A DNA stretch of 64,000 nucleotides from an uncultured Erythrobacter sp. (GCA_947501215.1 CANMUS010000003.1:248001-312000); one strand, 5' to 3'; numbered from the stretch's first letter, positions 1-10,786 are shown. Notes: generated by a model from the sequence alone, not told the origin. Numbers and translations: made by a program.

Positions 1-127
1 CGGCACGGTCGCGGAGGTCGCCGCGCTCTGCGTCTATCTCGCCAGCACCGACAGCGGCTACATGACCGGCGCCGAACTCACGCTCGACGGCGGGCTGCTG
101 GCAGGCAGCGCCGCCTCGCCCGGCTAA
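1..127 (+). CDS. SDR family oxidoreductase, C-terminal end (partial)
   Basis: Only the last 41 codons are in the window, read in the frame that starts at base 2 and ends at TAA 125-127. The visible peptide has the usual short-chain dehydrogenase tail: a helix ending in YLAS, then the block [13 protein letters not shown], which closes the NAD(P)-binding fold in classical SDRs. Substrate and start cannot be known from this piece. The stop codon overlaps the folP stop on the other strand (124-126), so the two genes converge with a 4-base overlap. Confidence 0.85.
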   Translation, partial: GTVAEVAALCVYLASTDSGYMTGAELTLDGGLLAGSAASPG

Positions 128-1245
128 CCCGGCAGGTCCCCGAAGTCCGTCAGCGCCGCATCGCGCAGGCCGCGCCATACGTTGCGCGCTTGAAGGGTCT
201 CCGGCACGTCGTGGACACGATGGAGCTGGACTCCCGCATCCATCCCCTTCACTGCCAGCGTCACGCTGCCGCCGAGGCGCGCGTCCGCCTCCGCCTCGTT
301 GGACATCGCGCCGATCATTCGCTTGCGGCTCGCGCCGAGCAACAGCGGGTGGCCGAGGGCGTGGTACAGCGGCAGCGCGTTGATCAGCGCAAGGTTCTCG
401 GCGAGCGTCTTGCCGAAGCCGATACCGGGATCCAGCAGGATGTTGCGCGCCTCGATGCCTGCCTCCAGCGCCGCAACGCGGCGGGCGCGCAACGCGTCGA
501 ACACGTCGAACACGACGTTGTCGTAGTCGCCGCCCTCATGCAGGTCCTCGCCGCTGCCGGGCGCGTGCATCAGCACCACCGGCACGCCGGCGCGTGCGAC
601 CACCTCGGCAGCGCGCGGATCGTGAGTGAGGCCGCTGACGTCGTTGATCAGCGTCGCGCCCGCCTCGATCGCCGCCTCCATCACTGCCGCCTTGCGCGTG
701 TCCACGCTGACCGCAGCGCCCATCGCCGCGCAGGCCTCGATCGCCGGGACGACGCGCGCGATCTCGTCGCCTTCCCACACGGGTTTGGCGCCGGGCCGCG
801 TGCTCTCTCCGCCGACGTCGATGATGCTTGCCCCCGCCTCCAGCATTGCCGCGGCATGTTCTCGCGCGGCATCCGGACTGTCATGGGCGCCGCCGTCGCT
901 GAAGCTGTCGGGCGTGACGTTGAGGATGCCCATCACCTGTGGCTGGTCGAGCCGCACAGTGCGCGCGCCTAGCTCCAACGCCGGATGCGCGAGCGTGAGA
1001 TTGGCCCACTGCGCCTCCGCATCGCCCGCCACGTCGTCGGGCAGCTGCGCCAGCACCTCGGCCATCGTATCGGGAGCGGCGAGCCAGCGATCGACCACCT
1101 CGCCCCCCTGTTCTTTGGCCCGCCGAAGGATCACCGCAAAACGGCTCGCATAGACCATCCCGCCTGCCAGCCGGATGGCATTGCCGTGCTCGGCCTGCGG
1201 ACCGGGGACGAAGCCGAAGGGGCGGATGTAGGCGTGTTGGATCAT
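124..1245 (-). CDS. folP: dihydropteroate synthase
   Basis: Condenses p-aminobenzoate with the pterin pyrophosphate to make dihydropteroate in folate synthesis, in the cytosol; it is the target of sulfonamides. The TIM-barrel signatures are clear: [15 protein letters not shown] near residues 105-119, [11 protein letters not shown] near 140, NDVSG and later GASRKRMIG. The protein has 373 residues, about 90-100 more than the common enzyme; the extra part is an N-terminal extension (residues 1-100) with no motif I recognise. It stands alone here: the gene downstream is the convergent SDR and the HWE kinase upstream is 170 bases away. The function is firm; the role of the extension is unknown. 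Confidence 0.95.
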   Translation of the reverse strand: MIQHAYIRPFGFVPGPQAEHGNAIRLAGGMVYASRFAVILRRAKEQGGEVVDRWLAAPDTMAEVLAQLPDDVAGDAEAQWANLTLAHPALELGARTVRLDQPQVMGILNVTPDSFSDGGAHDSPDAAREHAAAMLEAGASIIDVGGESTRPGAKPVWEGDEIARVVPAIEACAAMGAAVSVDTRKAAVMEAAIEAGATLINDVSGLTHDPRAAEVVARAGVPVVLMHAPGSGEDLHEGGDYDNVVFDVFDALRARRVAALEAGIEARNILLDPGIGFGKTLAENLALINALPLYHALGHPLLLGASRKRMIGAMSNEAEADARLGGSVTLAVKGMDAGVQLHRVHDVPETLQARNVWRGLRDAALTDFGDLPG

Positions 1246-1418
1246 TGTTGGAAAGCCTCAGGGCAAGAACCGCGACATGGACCGCATGTTACACAGTCCA
1301 GGGCGTAAAAAACTATGATGCAGGGCGGTGAACGCATGGTCACAGGTCGACGAGAAGTAGATCCGGCGGTCATGCTCGCCTGATTAGGCCACGAACGACC
1401 TGTAGGACAGCCCAGCTG

Positions 1419-2387
1419 TCAGGTACCGATCACAATGTCGCATTCCACACCAGTTCGAGGGTAGCGAACGTCCACTCGCCCCGTCGAGCCGAGGGCATCG
1501 GCAATCAACATCGAGCCAAAGCCGTTATCACTCCCTCTGTCGACCGGAGGGCCCCCCGTTTCTCGCCATGCGATATGCATGTCGCCTGCCCGCTGGTCGA
1601 TCTGCACAAAGACGCGTCCGTCGTCATTCGATAGCGCACCGTATTTGAGCGCATTGGTGAGCAATTCATGAAAGATGAGCGCGAGACCCTGGCCCGTCGA
1701 TCCCGACAAGGGGTGCTCCTCGTTTGCAGACACCTCGACACGATCCGACAGATCGGAAAAGGCTGCGAGTTCGGCCTCGATTATCTCGCTTGCGCACAAG
1801 GCTGCAGAGTCGTCGCTCACCATCAGTTGATGGCTGCGTGCTAATGCGCCGACACGCCCCTCCAACGCCTTGGCAAAAGCGGGAATGGCCGTAGCCTTTC
1901 GCGACGACAGCCGCACGATCGACTTGATGATCGAAAGCATGTTGCGGACGCGGTGATTGAGTTCGTCGGTGAGGAGCGTCAACCGCGCCTCGCGTTCCTT
2001 GGTGGTGGTAATGTCGATGACATGGCCGATCAGCTTGTACGGTTTGCCATCATCCCCGAGAAGGGGGCGCCCTGCGGCGCTGATCCACCGTTTTTCGCCG
2101 CCAGACGTTACGATAGCGCACTCGAAAGCCCATTCCGTGCCCGAGGCGATCGCGTCGCTCTGAAGTCGTTCAATTCTCTCGCGTTGTTCCGGGACGATGT
2201 GGTCGAGAAACTGCTCGTATGTCCATTCGGCGAGCGAGGCATCATAGCCGAAAATATGGTCGTGATGACGATTTCGGGACGCGCGCCCAGAGTCTAGATC
2301 AAGCTCCCATATCCCGATGTGAGCCGTGTTGAGAATCAGGCGAAGGTGATCGGCGCTTAATTTTTCGAAAGGCCGGAGGTCCGTCAT
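1419..2387 (-). CDS. PAS domain sensor histidine kinase, HWE/HisKA_2 type
   Basis: Predicted soluble sensor kinase of 322 residues with no membrane segment. Residues about 14-130 form a PAS domain ending in the usual GHVIDIT strand, a place for a cofactor such as flavin or heme. The phospho-acceptor His is about residue 145 in DELNHRVRNMLS, the H-box style of the HWE and HisKA_2 families. A GHKL ATPase half follows, with HELLTNALKYGAL as N-box and a GFGSMLI G-box. HWE kinases often act in the alphaproteobacterial general stress response (PhyR/NepR/EcfG), but no partner is encoded nearby, so it is an orphan. Signal and target are unknown. Confidence 0.88.
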   Translation of the reverse strand: MTDLRPFEKLSADHLRLILNTAHIGIWELDLDSGRASRNRHHDHIFGYDASLAEWTYEQFLDHIVPEQRERIERLQSDAIASGTEWAFECAIVTSGGEKRWISAAGRPLLGDDGKPYKLIGHVIDITTTKEREARLTLLTDELNHRVRNMLSIIKSIVRLSSRKATAIPAFAKALEGRVGALARSHQLMVSDDSAALCASEIIEAELAAFSDLSDRVEVSANEEHPLSGSTGQGLALIFHELLTNALKYGALSNDDGRVFVQIDQRAGDMHIAWRETGGPPVDRGSDNGFGSMLIADALGSTGRVDVRYPRTGVECDIVIGT

Positions 2388-2563
2388 CCCCGGCTTTCTA
2401 ACATAAGAGCGGCGAGTGTCACCTCTTCAGACGCCTCTGCATGAATGGCGCTCATCCTATGAAGGCTCGCACCGCATAAACGGTCAGGCCGATCAGCCAA
2501 AGATGCTGCCCCTCGGGCAGAGGCAAGACACAATACACGCTCCGATCAGAAAGCGTCTCATGG

Positions 2564-2594
2564 AAAAGGCCCCGGCGTAAACCGGGGCCTTTTT
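2564..2594 (-). terminator. rho-independent terminator after the TonB-dependent receptor
   Basis: A perfect GC-rich stem (AAAAGGCCCCGG at 2564-2575, its complement at 2582-2593) closes over a 6-base loop. It has A runs on one side and T runs on the other, so it could act in both directions. It lies 23 bases past the receptor stop. Confidence 0.85.
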
Positions 2595-2616
2595 CTTAAC
2601 GTTCTGGACGGATCGA

Positions 2617-5600
2617 TCAGAAACCGAGCTGGTCGCCCGAAATCCGCACGCCGGCGTAGAAGAACCGGCCGAGCGCGCTGACCGGGTAGAAGGTCAGGCC
2701 GACATCGGGTTCCTGGTCGAAGATGTTATTCACCCCGACGTAGAAGCTCATGTCGTCGTCCGTCGTCCAGCGCAGCTGCATGTCGTGCACGAACTTGGCG
2801 TCGATCTTCAGATATTCCGGCGCAACGATATCGGGATCAGCCTCGATATCCGCACGCGCGAAGCGAAGCGTCTCGTCCCAATAGTTGATGCCGTAATTGA
2901 GGTTGAAGTTGTCGAGCGTCCAGTTGAAGTCGAAGTTGACCTGCCATTCCGGCGAGCCGCGGACGCCTGCGCTTTCAACGATATCCGCTCCGGGCGTGCC
3001 CTGGGTCTTCAGCTCGATCAGGTGGTTGCCGATCACGCTGAAGTTGAACGTCCCCAGATTATCGGTCGCCTGACGATAGCGTACCGAGAAGTCGACGCCC
3101 TTGGTGGAGAAGGCCGCGACGTTTTGCGGGCGCAGGGTGAAATCCCGGACCACGCCTGCATCGTTGGGATCGAAGCCGGCGCCGACCGGGGTGCGGTCGA
3201 TATTGTCGCAGAATTCGTTATCCAGCGTATCTGCATCGACGCAAAGTTCGAGCAGCGTGTTGGCCGTCGGGGTCGAAATCGCATCCTCGATTTCCACGTC
3301 GTAATAGTCGACCGACATGACCAGGCCCGGAATGAAGCTCGGCTGGAAGATGGCACCGACGGTGATGGTCTTGGCAGTTTCCTCGCTCAGATCGACGTTA
3401 CCGGTGCTGAGACCTGGCAGGCTGGTCCCGGCATCGCCGGTAAAGCCTGCGATCTGGGCCGGAGTCAGGCCGAGATTGGTAAGAAGCGCGGTACAGTTCG
3501 CTTCGCGCGTTGCACTGCCGTTGTCGATATTGTCGAAGGCACAGGGATCGTCGATGAATGCGAACGTCTGGTTGGACGGAGCAAACAGTTCGCCGATGTT
3601 CGGCGCCCGAACCGCCTGGGCGTACGTGCCGCGGATCCGGAAATCGGGAACCGGAGCGTAGACCAGGCCGCCCTGATAGGTGAAGGTGGTCCCGACAGTC
3701 GAATATTCCGAAACACGGGCGGCGCCGTTCGCGGTAAGATCGTAGAAGCCCGGACGATCCTGAACGATCGGCACGCGCACTTCCACGAAGCCTTCATAGA
3801 CGTCGAAGGACCCCGTTTCCGGGAACAGCGCATTGCCGAAGGTCAGGCCGGTCGTGTTGACCGGATCCGGAATGCTTTCGCTGATTTCCTTGCGATATTC
3901 GCCGCCGAGCGCGAAGCCGATCGGATCGCCCCACAGCGCGAAGCCGTCACCGAAATCGCCACTGAATGCCGCCGTGGCAACATGCTGCTTGACCGTGCTG
4001 GTGTCGACCGCGGTCGTGTTGATGAAGGCCAGCGACGCCGGGTCCTGAGCGTTCGAGAAGATGTTGAACGGAACACAGCCGCTGTTCGCGCCGGGCGTGA
4101 ACGACAACTGGTCGAAATCGTCGAAGAAGAATGCGCCGGTGACGTTCTGGTTCGAACTGGTCGCATCGCCGGTGAGGTTCGAGCGACAGACGATGTTGCC
4201 GTTGGGCGTACCGGTCAGGAATTCGCCTTCGTCAACTGCATCGAGCGCCGCATAGAACCGGTCGTTAAAACGCGTGTTCGTCTGGCGGACCGTCGCATCC
4301 GACTGGCCGTAGACATAGGAAGCGTCGAAACGGATCGTGTCGGTGACGTCGGCTTCGATCCCGGCGACACCGCGATAGGTTTCGCGGCGGTTGGTTTCGC
4401 CGCGGCGGCCAAGGTCCAGATTGTCGCGACCCGTGACAAGAACGATGCCGAGACCGTCGAAGACGTTCACTGCAGGATCGTTGATGTTGTCCGGAATGAA
4501 CGGGTTATCGGTGGGCACGCCGATGAAGAAATCGAAAGTCGGCTGGCCGAAGGATTCCGAATCGACCCGAGCATATTTGCCTTCCGCGAAGAAGCGAATG
4601 CTGTCGGTCAGCTCGTAGCTGAAAAGCAGATTGCCGATGTACCGATCGATCTTCGGCAGGATTTCTCCGCTGTAGGTCGACACGGGAGTGCCCGAACCGC
4701 CGCTTTCGAAGAAGCTGCCCAGGAAGGTGCCGGGAATATAGGGGCGACCATCGCCGAGAAAATCGGGCAGGAAGTCGCCGTCCACGTCGATCGCACCGAT
4801 CGGGCTGGAATCCAGATAGTTGACGTCCGATGCCAGGATCAAGTCCGGAACGTTCGGATCGTCACCCGCAGCCTGGTCGTCGAGATTGTCGTAGAACGAG
4901 CGGAAGCTGGGTCCGAATTCGCGGCGGTCCGAGAGCAGCAGATTGTCGTCGTGCCCGTATTCGAAGTTCGCGGCGATGTTGCCGCGACCGCCGGCAAAGT
5001 TGGTGCCGACGGTTGCCGAGATGAAGCCGGTGTAGCCATCGCCTTCCTCGCTGATGCCGCTCTGCGCGCGCACCGTATAGCCTTCGAAATCGCGCTTGGT
5101 GACGAAGTTCACCACGCCGGTAACCGCGTCGGCACCGTAAATGGCGGAGGCGCCACCGGTGACGATATCGACGCGCTCGATCAGGTCGATCGGGATCGTA
5201 TTGGTATCGACCGAGGACGAACCCGGCACGGAAGCGACATGGCGCCGGCCGTCGATCAGCAACAGGGTACGCTGCGTTCCGAGGTTGCGAAGGTCGAGGA
5301 GGTTGAGGCCGACCCCGCCGATGCCGGCATTGGCACCCGAACCGTCGTTCGACGTGTAGGAACCGGTAAGAGCCGGAGCTTCCGTGAGGAAGTCGGTCAG
5401 GTTCGTAACGCCGCTGTTCTGGATGGCCGTGTCGTCGATGGCGACGACCGGGTTTGCAAAATCGTATTCGTTGGTGCGGATACGCGTGCCCGAAACGACA
5501 ATGGCATTCTGCTCGACCGCGCCGGCAACATCGTCGCAATCGCCGTCGGCATCTTCGTCGATGCAGGTTTCGTCTTCGGCGGCATCCTGCGCCTGAACGG

Positions 5601-5679
5601 TCATGGGCGCGACGAGCGCAAGAACGGCTGCACTTGCCAGCATCGAGCGCTTGCTCAGGGCAATCGGCGTAAACTTCAT
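2617..5679 (-). CDS. TonB-dependent outer membrane receptor
   Basis: Outer-membrane beta-barrel of 1020 residues that takes up a bulky substrate using energy passed on by TonB. Residues 1-30 are a Sec signal peptide ending AQA. A short acidic stretch with two cysteines (residues 38-50, DETCIDEDADGDCDD) precedes the TonB-box-like IVVSGTRI (60-67). The plug domain follows, with LIDGRRH, IERVDIVTGGASAIYGADAVTGVVNF, typical of the large Oar-like or carbohydrate-type receptors of sphingomonads. The barrel ends in the expected C-terminal Phe. The start is supported by GAGGG upstream of ATG 5679. No partner enzymes lie next to it, so the ligand is unknown; ccrM is 150 bases upstream and is probably a separate unit. 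Confidence 0.93.
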   Translation of the reverse strand: MKFTPIALSKRSMLASAAVLALVAPMTVQAQDAAEDETCIDEDADGDCDDVAGAVEQNAIVVSGTRIRTNEYDFANPVVAIDDTAIQNSGVTNLTDFLTEAPALTGSYTSNDGSGANAGIGGVGLNLLDLRNLGTQRTLLLIDGRRHVASVPGSSSVDTNTIPIDLIERVDIVTGGASAIYGADAVTGVVNFVTKRDFEGYTVRAQSGISEEGDGYTGFISATVGTNFAGGRGNIAANFEYGHDDNLLLSDRREFGPSFRSFYDNLDDQAAGDDPNVPDLILASDVNYLDSSPIGAIDVDGDFLPDFLGDGRPYIPGTFLGSFFESGGSGTPVSTYSGEILPKIDRYIGNLLFSYELTDSIRFFAEGKYARVDSESFGQPTFDFFIGVPTDNPFIPDNINDPAVNVFDGLGIVLVTGRDNLDLGRRGETNRRETYRGVAGIEADVTDTIRFDASYVYGQSDATVRQTNTRFNDRFYAALDAVDEGEFLTGTPNGNIVCRSNLTGDATSSNQNVTGAFFFDDFDQLSFTPGANSGCVPFNIFSNAQDPASLAFINTTAVDTSTVKQHVATAAFSGDFGDGFALWGDPIGFALGGEYRKEISESIPDPVNTTGLTFGNALFPETGSFDVYEGFVEVRVPIVQDRPGFYDLTANGAARVSEYSTVGTTFTYQGGLVYAPVPDFRIRGTYAQAVRAPNIGELFAPSNQTFAFIDDPCAFDNIDNGSATREANCTALLTNLGLTPAQIAGFTGDAGTSLPGLSTGNVDLSEETAKTITVGAIFQPSFIPGLVMSVDYYDVEIEDAISTPTANTLLELCVDADTLDNEFCDNIDRTPVGAGFDPNDAGVVRDFTLRPQNVAAFSTKGVDFSVRYRQATDNLGTFNFSVIGNHLIELKTQGTPGADIVESAGVRGSPEWQVNFDFNWTLDNFNLNYGINYWDETLRFARADIEADPDIVAPEYLKIDAKFVHDMQLRWTTDDDMSFYVGVNNIFDQEPDVGLTFYPVSALGRFFYAGVRISGDQLGF

Positions 5680-5829
5680 ATGTAACCCTCGATTATCGTA
5701 ATTCGGAAAGTTCGAATGAGGGCGCTAACAGCCAAAATGGATGTGCGAGGCAAGGCCGTTGGTCGAAAAACCTCCCTTGCGCGATTTTGCACCTGTGAGT
5801 GCGACTTTTCCGCCACACAAGCGGACCGG

Positions 5830-7008
<1,179 letters not shown>

Positions 7009-7012
7009 TTAG

Positions 7013-7183
7013 TTATCCACAGGGTGAGTCCAAACGAGTCCGCCGTCAAGCAGCTTGTGGGTTGCCTATCGCGCGAGATGTTGCGGAGGTGAGGGAGAAC
7101 GAAAGGAGTCCCCCACAAGATGTTGAGTCCGCACGGATTCCGCGGACTCGATATATGGGGGTGTGGCCGGGAAGACTCGACTC
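7013..7183 (-). promoter_or_regulatory. ccrM upstream region: DnaA box and eight GANTC sites
   Basis: A perfect DnaA box TTATCCACA lies at 7013-7021, 22 bases before the ccrM start. GANTC sites, the CcrM target, lie at 7026, 7036, 7106, 7125, 7136, 7145, 7174 and 7179 (first base). The region separates ccrM from the divergent sulfotransferase-like gene, so it may serve both. Methylation control of ccrM by GANTC sites in its own leader is known in Caulobacter; use here is inferred. Confidence 0.7.
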
Positions 7184-7247
7184 GCCGTGAAATCCTGCAA
7201 TCATGGCGCTTCCAGACAGCCCGGGTCGCTTTAACCGGGAGGATCTC

Positions 7248-7946
7248 ATGACATTAAAGGTTATCGGAGCAGGCGTCGGGCGAACGGCGACCGTCACCAT
7301 GAAATTCGCGCTGGAGCATCTCGGCTTCGGGCCGTGCTTCCACATGGCGGAACTGTTCGCAGACGCGCGGCGGCAGGTTCCGCTGTGGTTGGACGCGGTT
7401 GCGGGCAGGCCGGATTGGGACGAAATCTTCCGGGGCTTTCATTCGACCGTCGATTATCCGTCGGCCTCCTACTGGCGCGAGCTTGCCGCAAATTATCCGC
7501 AGGCGAAAGTGCTGCTGACGGTCCGCGATGCGGACAGCTGGTTCGAATCCGTCAGCGAGACCATCTTCTCGGACGACATGCAGGCCCATCTGGTCGGCAC
7601 CCCGACCGGAGACATGATGAAGGGCACGATCTTTGACCATTTCCATGGCGGCGACATTCGCGACCGGGTGTTCATGACCCGATGGTTCGAGGATCGCAAC
7701 GCCGCCATCATAGATGCCGTGCCGGAAGAGCGGCTGCTGGTCTTCCATCCCAAGCAGGGATGGGAGCCGCTCTGCCAATTCCTTAACGCGCCGGTGCCGC
7801 CGGAGCGTTTCCCACGCGTGAACAGCCGCGACGAGATCACGGCTGCGAACGAACAGGAAGGCGGAATGGCGAAGGACGACGATGCGGCCGAGAGCTTCGG
7901 CAAGTCCTATATCGAGACGCTGCGCGCCAAGGCTTTCGCCGCCTGA
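7248..7946 (+). CDS. sulfotransferase family protein
   Basis: A protein of 232 residues that starts with the P-loop-like strand VIGAGVGRTATVTMKFAL, the 5'-phosphosulfate (PAPS) loop of the Sulfotransfer_4 group, which is widespread in alphaproteobacteria. DADSWFESV and the later stretch with LVFHPKQGWEPLCQFLNAP fit the 3'-phosphate region and the C-terminal core of the family. I chose ATG 7248 because GGGAGG sits 5-6 bases upstream; an in-frame ATG at 7203 has no ribosome site. Its substrate is unknown, and it may be a structural relative with no sulfotransferase activity. It is divergent from ccrM. Confidence 0.8.
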   Translation: MTLKVIGAGVGRTATVTMKFALEHLGFGPCFHMAELFADARRQVPLWLDAVAGRPDWDEIFRGFHSTVDYPSASYWRELAANYPQAKVLLTVRDADSWFESVSETIFSDDMQAHLVGTPTGDMMKGTIFDHFHGGDIRDRVFMTRWFEDRNAAIIDAVPEERLLVFHPKQGWEPLCQFLNAPVPPERFPRVNSRDEITAANEQEGGMAKDDDAAESFGKSYIETLRAKAFAA

Positions 7947-7959
7947 CTGGCAACAGAAA

Positions 7960-8874
7960 CTACGCGGGTGCTAGCCCCGGATCGACGCCGGTCAGTTCGA
8001 TCGATTTCGCCCATAGGCGCGCTGCGAGCAGGGGGTCGCGGGCGGTCTTCGTGGCGTAAGCCTTGCCGGACGTCGCGCCGCTCATCTCGCGCAGGCCCCA
8101 GCTACCGTAATACTCTCCGCCCTCGGCTTCGGGGTCGGTCGCGGCCTGCAAGGCGGGCACGGCCCCGTTTTCGGCCGTGTTGAGGAAAAAGCCGACCGTC
8201 GGGCCGAAGAGCTTGCCGAACACGCCAAGGTGGCGGGTGATCTCCGTCTGCGCGACACCCGGGTGGCAGGCAATGGACGTGACAGGCGAATTCGCAGCAC
8301 GCAGGCGGCGGTCCAATTCGAAGGCGAAGAGCAGGTTCGCAAGCTTGCTCTGCCCGTAGAACTTTGCGCGCGAATAGCCTTGCGACGCATCGAGATTGTC
8401 GAAGTCGATCTTGGCACCCTTGTGCGCAATCGAGGCCTGGCTGACCACGCGCGCGCCGCCATCTTTCGCCAGCTTGTCGAGCAGCAGGCCGGTCAGAGCG
8501 AAATGACCGAGGTGGTTGACGGCGAACTGCTGTTCTGTCCCGCCGATGGCATGGCCCAGCGGCGGGATCATGATACCGGCATTGTTGATCAGCAGGTCGA
8601 TCTTCGGCTCTTTCTTCGCCAGATTGGCCGCCTCGCGGATCGAGGCCATGTTAGAAAGGTCGAGCGGGAGGAAATCGAGATCCGCCTGCTCCGGTCCGCT
8701 GGCGATCTCCTTGATCGCGGCAGTCGCCTTGTCGGCATCGCGGCAGGCGAGAATCACGCGGGCGCCTTTGCGCGCAAGGCCGCGCGCGATCTCCAGCCCG
8801 ATGCCGGTATTGGCGCCGGTGACGATGGCGGTCTTGCCGCTCTGGTCGGGTACGTCGGAATAGGCAAAGCTCAC
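7960..8874 (-). CDS. SDR family oxidoreductase, retinol dehydrogenase-like
   Basis: NAD(P)-dependent dehydrogenase of 304 residues. TGANTGIG near residues 19-26 binds the cofactor, NNAG is present, and the catalytic pair is in YGQSKLANL. The order and the long C-terminal part resemble the WW-domain oxidoreductase / protochlorophyllide-like retinol dehydrogenase group. A GTG start at 8874 is preferred: it shares GTGA with the rnhB stop, the tight coupling seen repeatedly in this window. Longer in-frame starts would lie inside rnhB and code for arginine-rich shadow sequence. The physiological substrate is unknown. Confidence 0.85.
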   Translation of the reverse strand: MSFAYSDVPDQSGKTAIVTGANTGIGLEIARGLARKGARVILACRDADKATAAIKEIASGPEQADLDFLPLDLSNMASIREAANLAKKEPKIDLLINNAGIMIPPLGHAIGGTEQQFAVNHLGHFALTGLLLDKLAKDGGARVVSQASIAHKGAKIDFDNLDASQGYSRAKFYGQSKLANLLFAFELDRRLRAANSPVTSIACHPGVAQTEITRHLGVFGKLFGPTVGFFLNTAENGAVPALQAATDPEAEGGEYYGSWGLREMSGATSGKAYATKTARDPLLAARLWAKSIELTGVDPGLAPA

Positions 8875-9500
8875 GCGAACATCTCCATCTGCGATACCGG
8901 CGCGAAGCTGCGGCGGTGCAGCGGCGTCGGTCCGTATGTTCGCAATGCTTCGAGATGCTCGGCCGTTCCGTAGCCCATGTTGCGCTCCCACCCGTAATGC
9001 GGGTGCGCCGTGGCGGCATCGCGCATGATCCGGTCGCGATGCTCCTTGGCGATGATGGAGGCAGCGGAAATACAGGCTTCCTTGCCGTCCCCCCCCACGA
9101 TCGCGCGTACTTGCGGCCAGCGCCACTCCTCGCGCCGACCGTGCGGGGTCATGTTGCCGTCGACCAACACTTCGGCAGGCTCCAGTTGCAGCACCTCGAC
9201 CAGCCGCGCCGTCGCCAGTGTCATCGCCAGCATCGTTGCCTGGAAGATGTTGAGCCGGTCGATGTCATCCGGTTCGATGACCGCCACCCCCCAGGCGCAG
9301 CGTTTGCGGATGGCCGGCTCCAGCTCCGCGCGGCGTTTCGCCGAGAGCTTCTTGGAATCGTCCAGCCCTTGCGGCGGTTCGCAGCACAGCACGCAGGCAG
9401 CTGCTACCACCGGCCCGGCGAGCGGGCCGCGCCCGGCCTCGTCCACTCCGACGATCAGCGGCACGGCACCAAGTCCGCCTTCGGGTGTTGCACTGAACAT
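8871..9500 (-). CDS. rnhB: ribonuclease HII
   Basis: Removes RNA from RNA-DNA hybrids and single ribonucleotides from DNA. The first active-site acids are in VDEAGRGPLAGPVV (D19 and E20 with the start chosen here); later DDSKKLSAKRR, LVDGN and the GGDGKEACISAASIIAKEHRD block complete the RNase H fold. ATG 9500 gives a 209-residue protein of normal length; in-frame starts further up would overlap the divergent dehydrogenase. The two divergent start codons are only 19 bases apart, so their promoters must overlap the neighbouring coding sequences. In several alphaproteobacteria rnhB neighbours ccrM; here two genes separate them. Confidence 0.93.
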   Translation of the reverse strand: MFSATPEGGLGAVPLIVGVDEAGRGPLAGPVVAAACVLCCEPPQGLDDSKKLSAKRRAELEPAIRKRCAWGVAVIEPDDIDRLNIFQATMLAMTLATARLVEVLQLEPAEVLVDGNMTPHGRREEWRWPQVRAIVGGDGKEACISAASIIAKEHRDRIMRDAATAHPHYGWERNMGYGTAEHLEALRTYGPTPLHRRSFAPVSQMEMFA

Positions 9501-9519
9501 AGACACGGGAGCCTTACCT

Positions 9520-10707
9520 ATGACGAAGCAGCCTTCGATCCTTTTCGCCACCCTATCGCCCCTCGCCCTGCTCGCAAGCTGCGGCAACGCCTATTCCACC
9601 GATGGCGGCGAGACGGCCTCGACGCCCTCGCCCACCGTGGACGGCGAATTCGATGGCGACTTCGCTATCACATCGCATGGCGAATTCGACGAACCCTGGG
9701 CGTCTGCCTTCATCCCCGGCACGCCGATGCTGTTCATCACCGAAAAGCCCGGCACTGCGAAGATCTACAACACCGATAACGACCGCGTGATCACCGTCAG
9801 CGGTCTGCCGCAAGTCGATTACGGCGGCCAGGGCGGCTTGGGCGATGTGGCGTTCCTGCCCTCCGAAAGCGCGAGTTCCGTCGGCACGCGCACCATCTAT
9901 CTCAGCTGGGCCGAGGCCGGCGAAGGCGACACGCGCGGCGCGGTGGTCGGGCGTGGCCAGCTGAACTGCGCCAGTGCGACCGCCTGCTCGGTCAGCAATC
10001 TCAATGTCATCTGGCGGCAGGCGCCCAAGGTCACGGGCCGCGGCCATTATTCGCACCGCATCGTTTTCAGCCCGGACGAGCAATATATGTTCGTCTCGAG
10101 CGGCGAACGGCAGAAGCAGGACCCTGCGCAGAATACCGAGAACACGCTGGGCACAATCGTGCGCCTCAATCTCGATGGCAGCGCGGCGGCGGGCAATCCC
10201 TTCGCCGACCGGGGCAGCCCGACAGACCAGATCTGGACCTACGGCAATCGCAACATCCTGAGCATGGATTTCGACAGCGCGGGTCGCTTGTGGGAGATCG
10301 AGCACGGTCCCGCCGGTGGCGACGAGCTCAACCTCGTCCAGCGCGGGGCGAATTACGGGTGGCCGGTCCGCTCCAACGGCGACAATTACGATGGCTCGAA
10401 TATTCCCGACCATACGGCCGACGACGGCTTCACCAAGCCGGTCATCAGCTGGTCGCCCGTAATCGCGCCGGGGAATATGGTGTTCTATTACGGCGATCTG
10501 TTCGAAGGCATGGACGGCGATCTGATCGTGGCCGGCCTGAAGACGCAGGCGCTGATCCGGATCGCCTTCGACGGTGAGACCGCGCGCGAAGTCGCCCGCT
10601 ACGACATGGGCAACCGCATCCGCCAGGTCGTTTACGGCCCCGACGGCGCGCTGTGGGTGCTCGAAGATGGCGAAGGCGGCCGCTTGCTGGAGCTGCGCCC
10701 GTCCTGA
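9520..10707 (+). CDS. PQQ-dependent sugar dehydrogenase (lipoprotein)
   Basis: Predicted aldose dehydrogenase of the soluble-glucose-dehydrogenase/YliI beta-propeller family, which oxidises sugars with PQQ in the periplasm. The first 20 residues are a lipoprotein signal with lipobox LLASC, so the protein is probably anchored to a membrane. Family marks include GGQGGLGDVAF, the His in SHRIVFSPD, GNRN and the WEIEHGPAGGDELN block. ATG 9520 is chosen because it begins the lipoprotein signal and has GGGAG upstream. Length 395 is normal. PQQ synthesis genes are not in the window. The exact sugar is not predictable. Confidence 0.88.
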   Translation: MTKQPSILFATLSPLALLASCGNAYSTDGGETASTPSPTVDGEFDGDFAITSHGEFDEPWASAFIPGTPMLFITEKPGTAKIYNTDNDRVITVSGLPQVDYGGQGGLGDVAFLPSESASSVGTRTIYLSWAEAGEGDTRGAVVGRGQLNCASATACSVSNLNVIWRQAPKVTGRGHYSHRIVFSPDEQYMFVSSGERQKQDPAQNTENTLGTIVRLNLDGSAAAGNPFADRGSPTDQIWTYGNRNILSMDFDSAGRLWEIEHGPAGGDELNLVQRGANYGWPVRSNGDNYDGSNIPDHTADDGFTKPVISWSPVIAPGNMVFYYGDLFEGMDGDLIVAGLKTQALIRIAFDGETAREVARYDMGNRIRQVVYGPDGALWVLEDGEGGRLLELRPS

Positions 10708-10786
10708 TGGCGCGCGGCCTGACTTCTGCGGCCCTAAGCCAAAGTTGATCGACTTGGCAGCAAGGCGCGCCTAAGCGCCCCGCCCC

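Noticed and set aside
2430-2565. A stop-free minus-strand stretch with residues LPEGQHLWLIGLTVYAVRAFIG
   Set aside because: It looks a little like a membrane helix, but no start codon or ribosome site fits, it is short, and it runs out of the receptor's terminator.
2785-5685. A 966-codon open frame opposite the TonB-dependent receptor
   Set aside because: It mirrors the receptor gene in an antisense frame, is rich in Arg, Val and Asp with no domain, and arises from the high GC content. The receptor has a signal peptide, plug and barrel.
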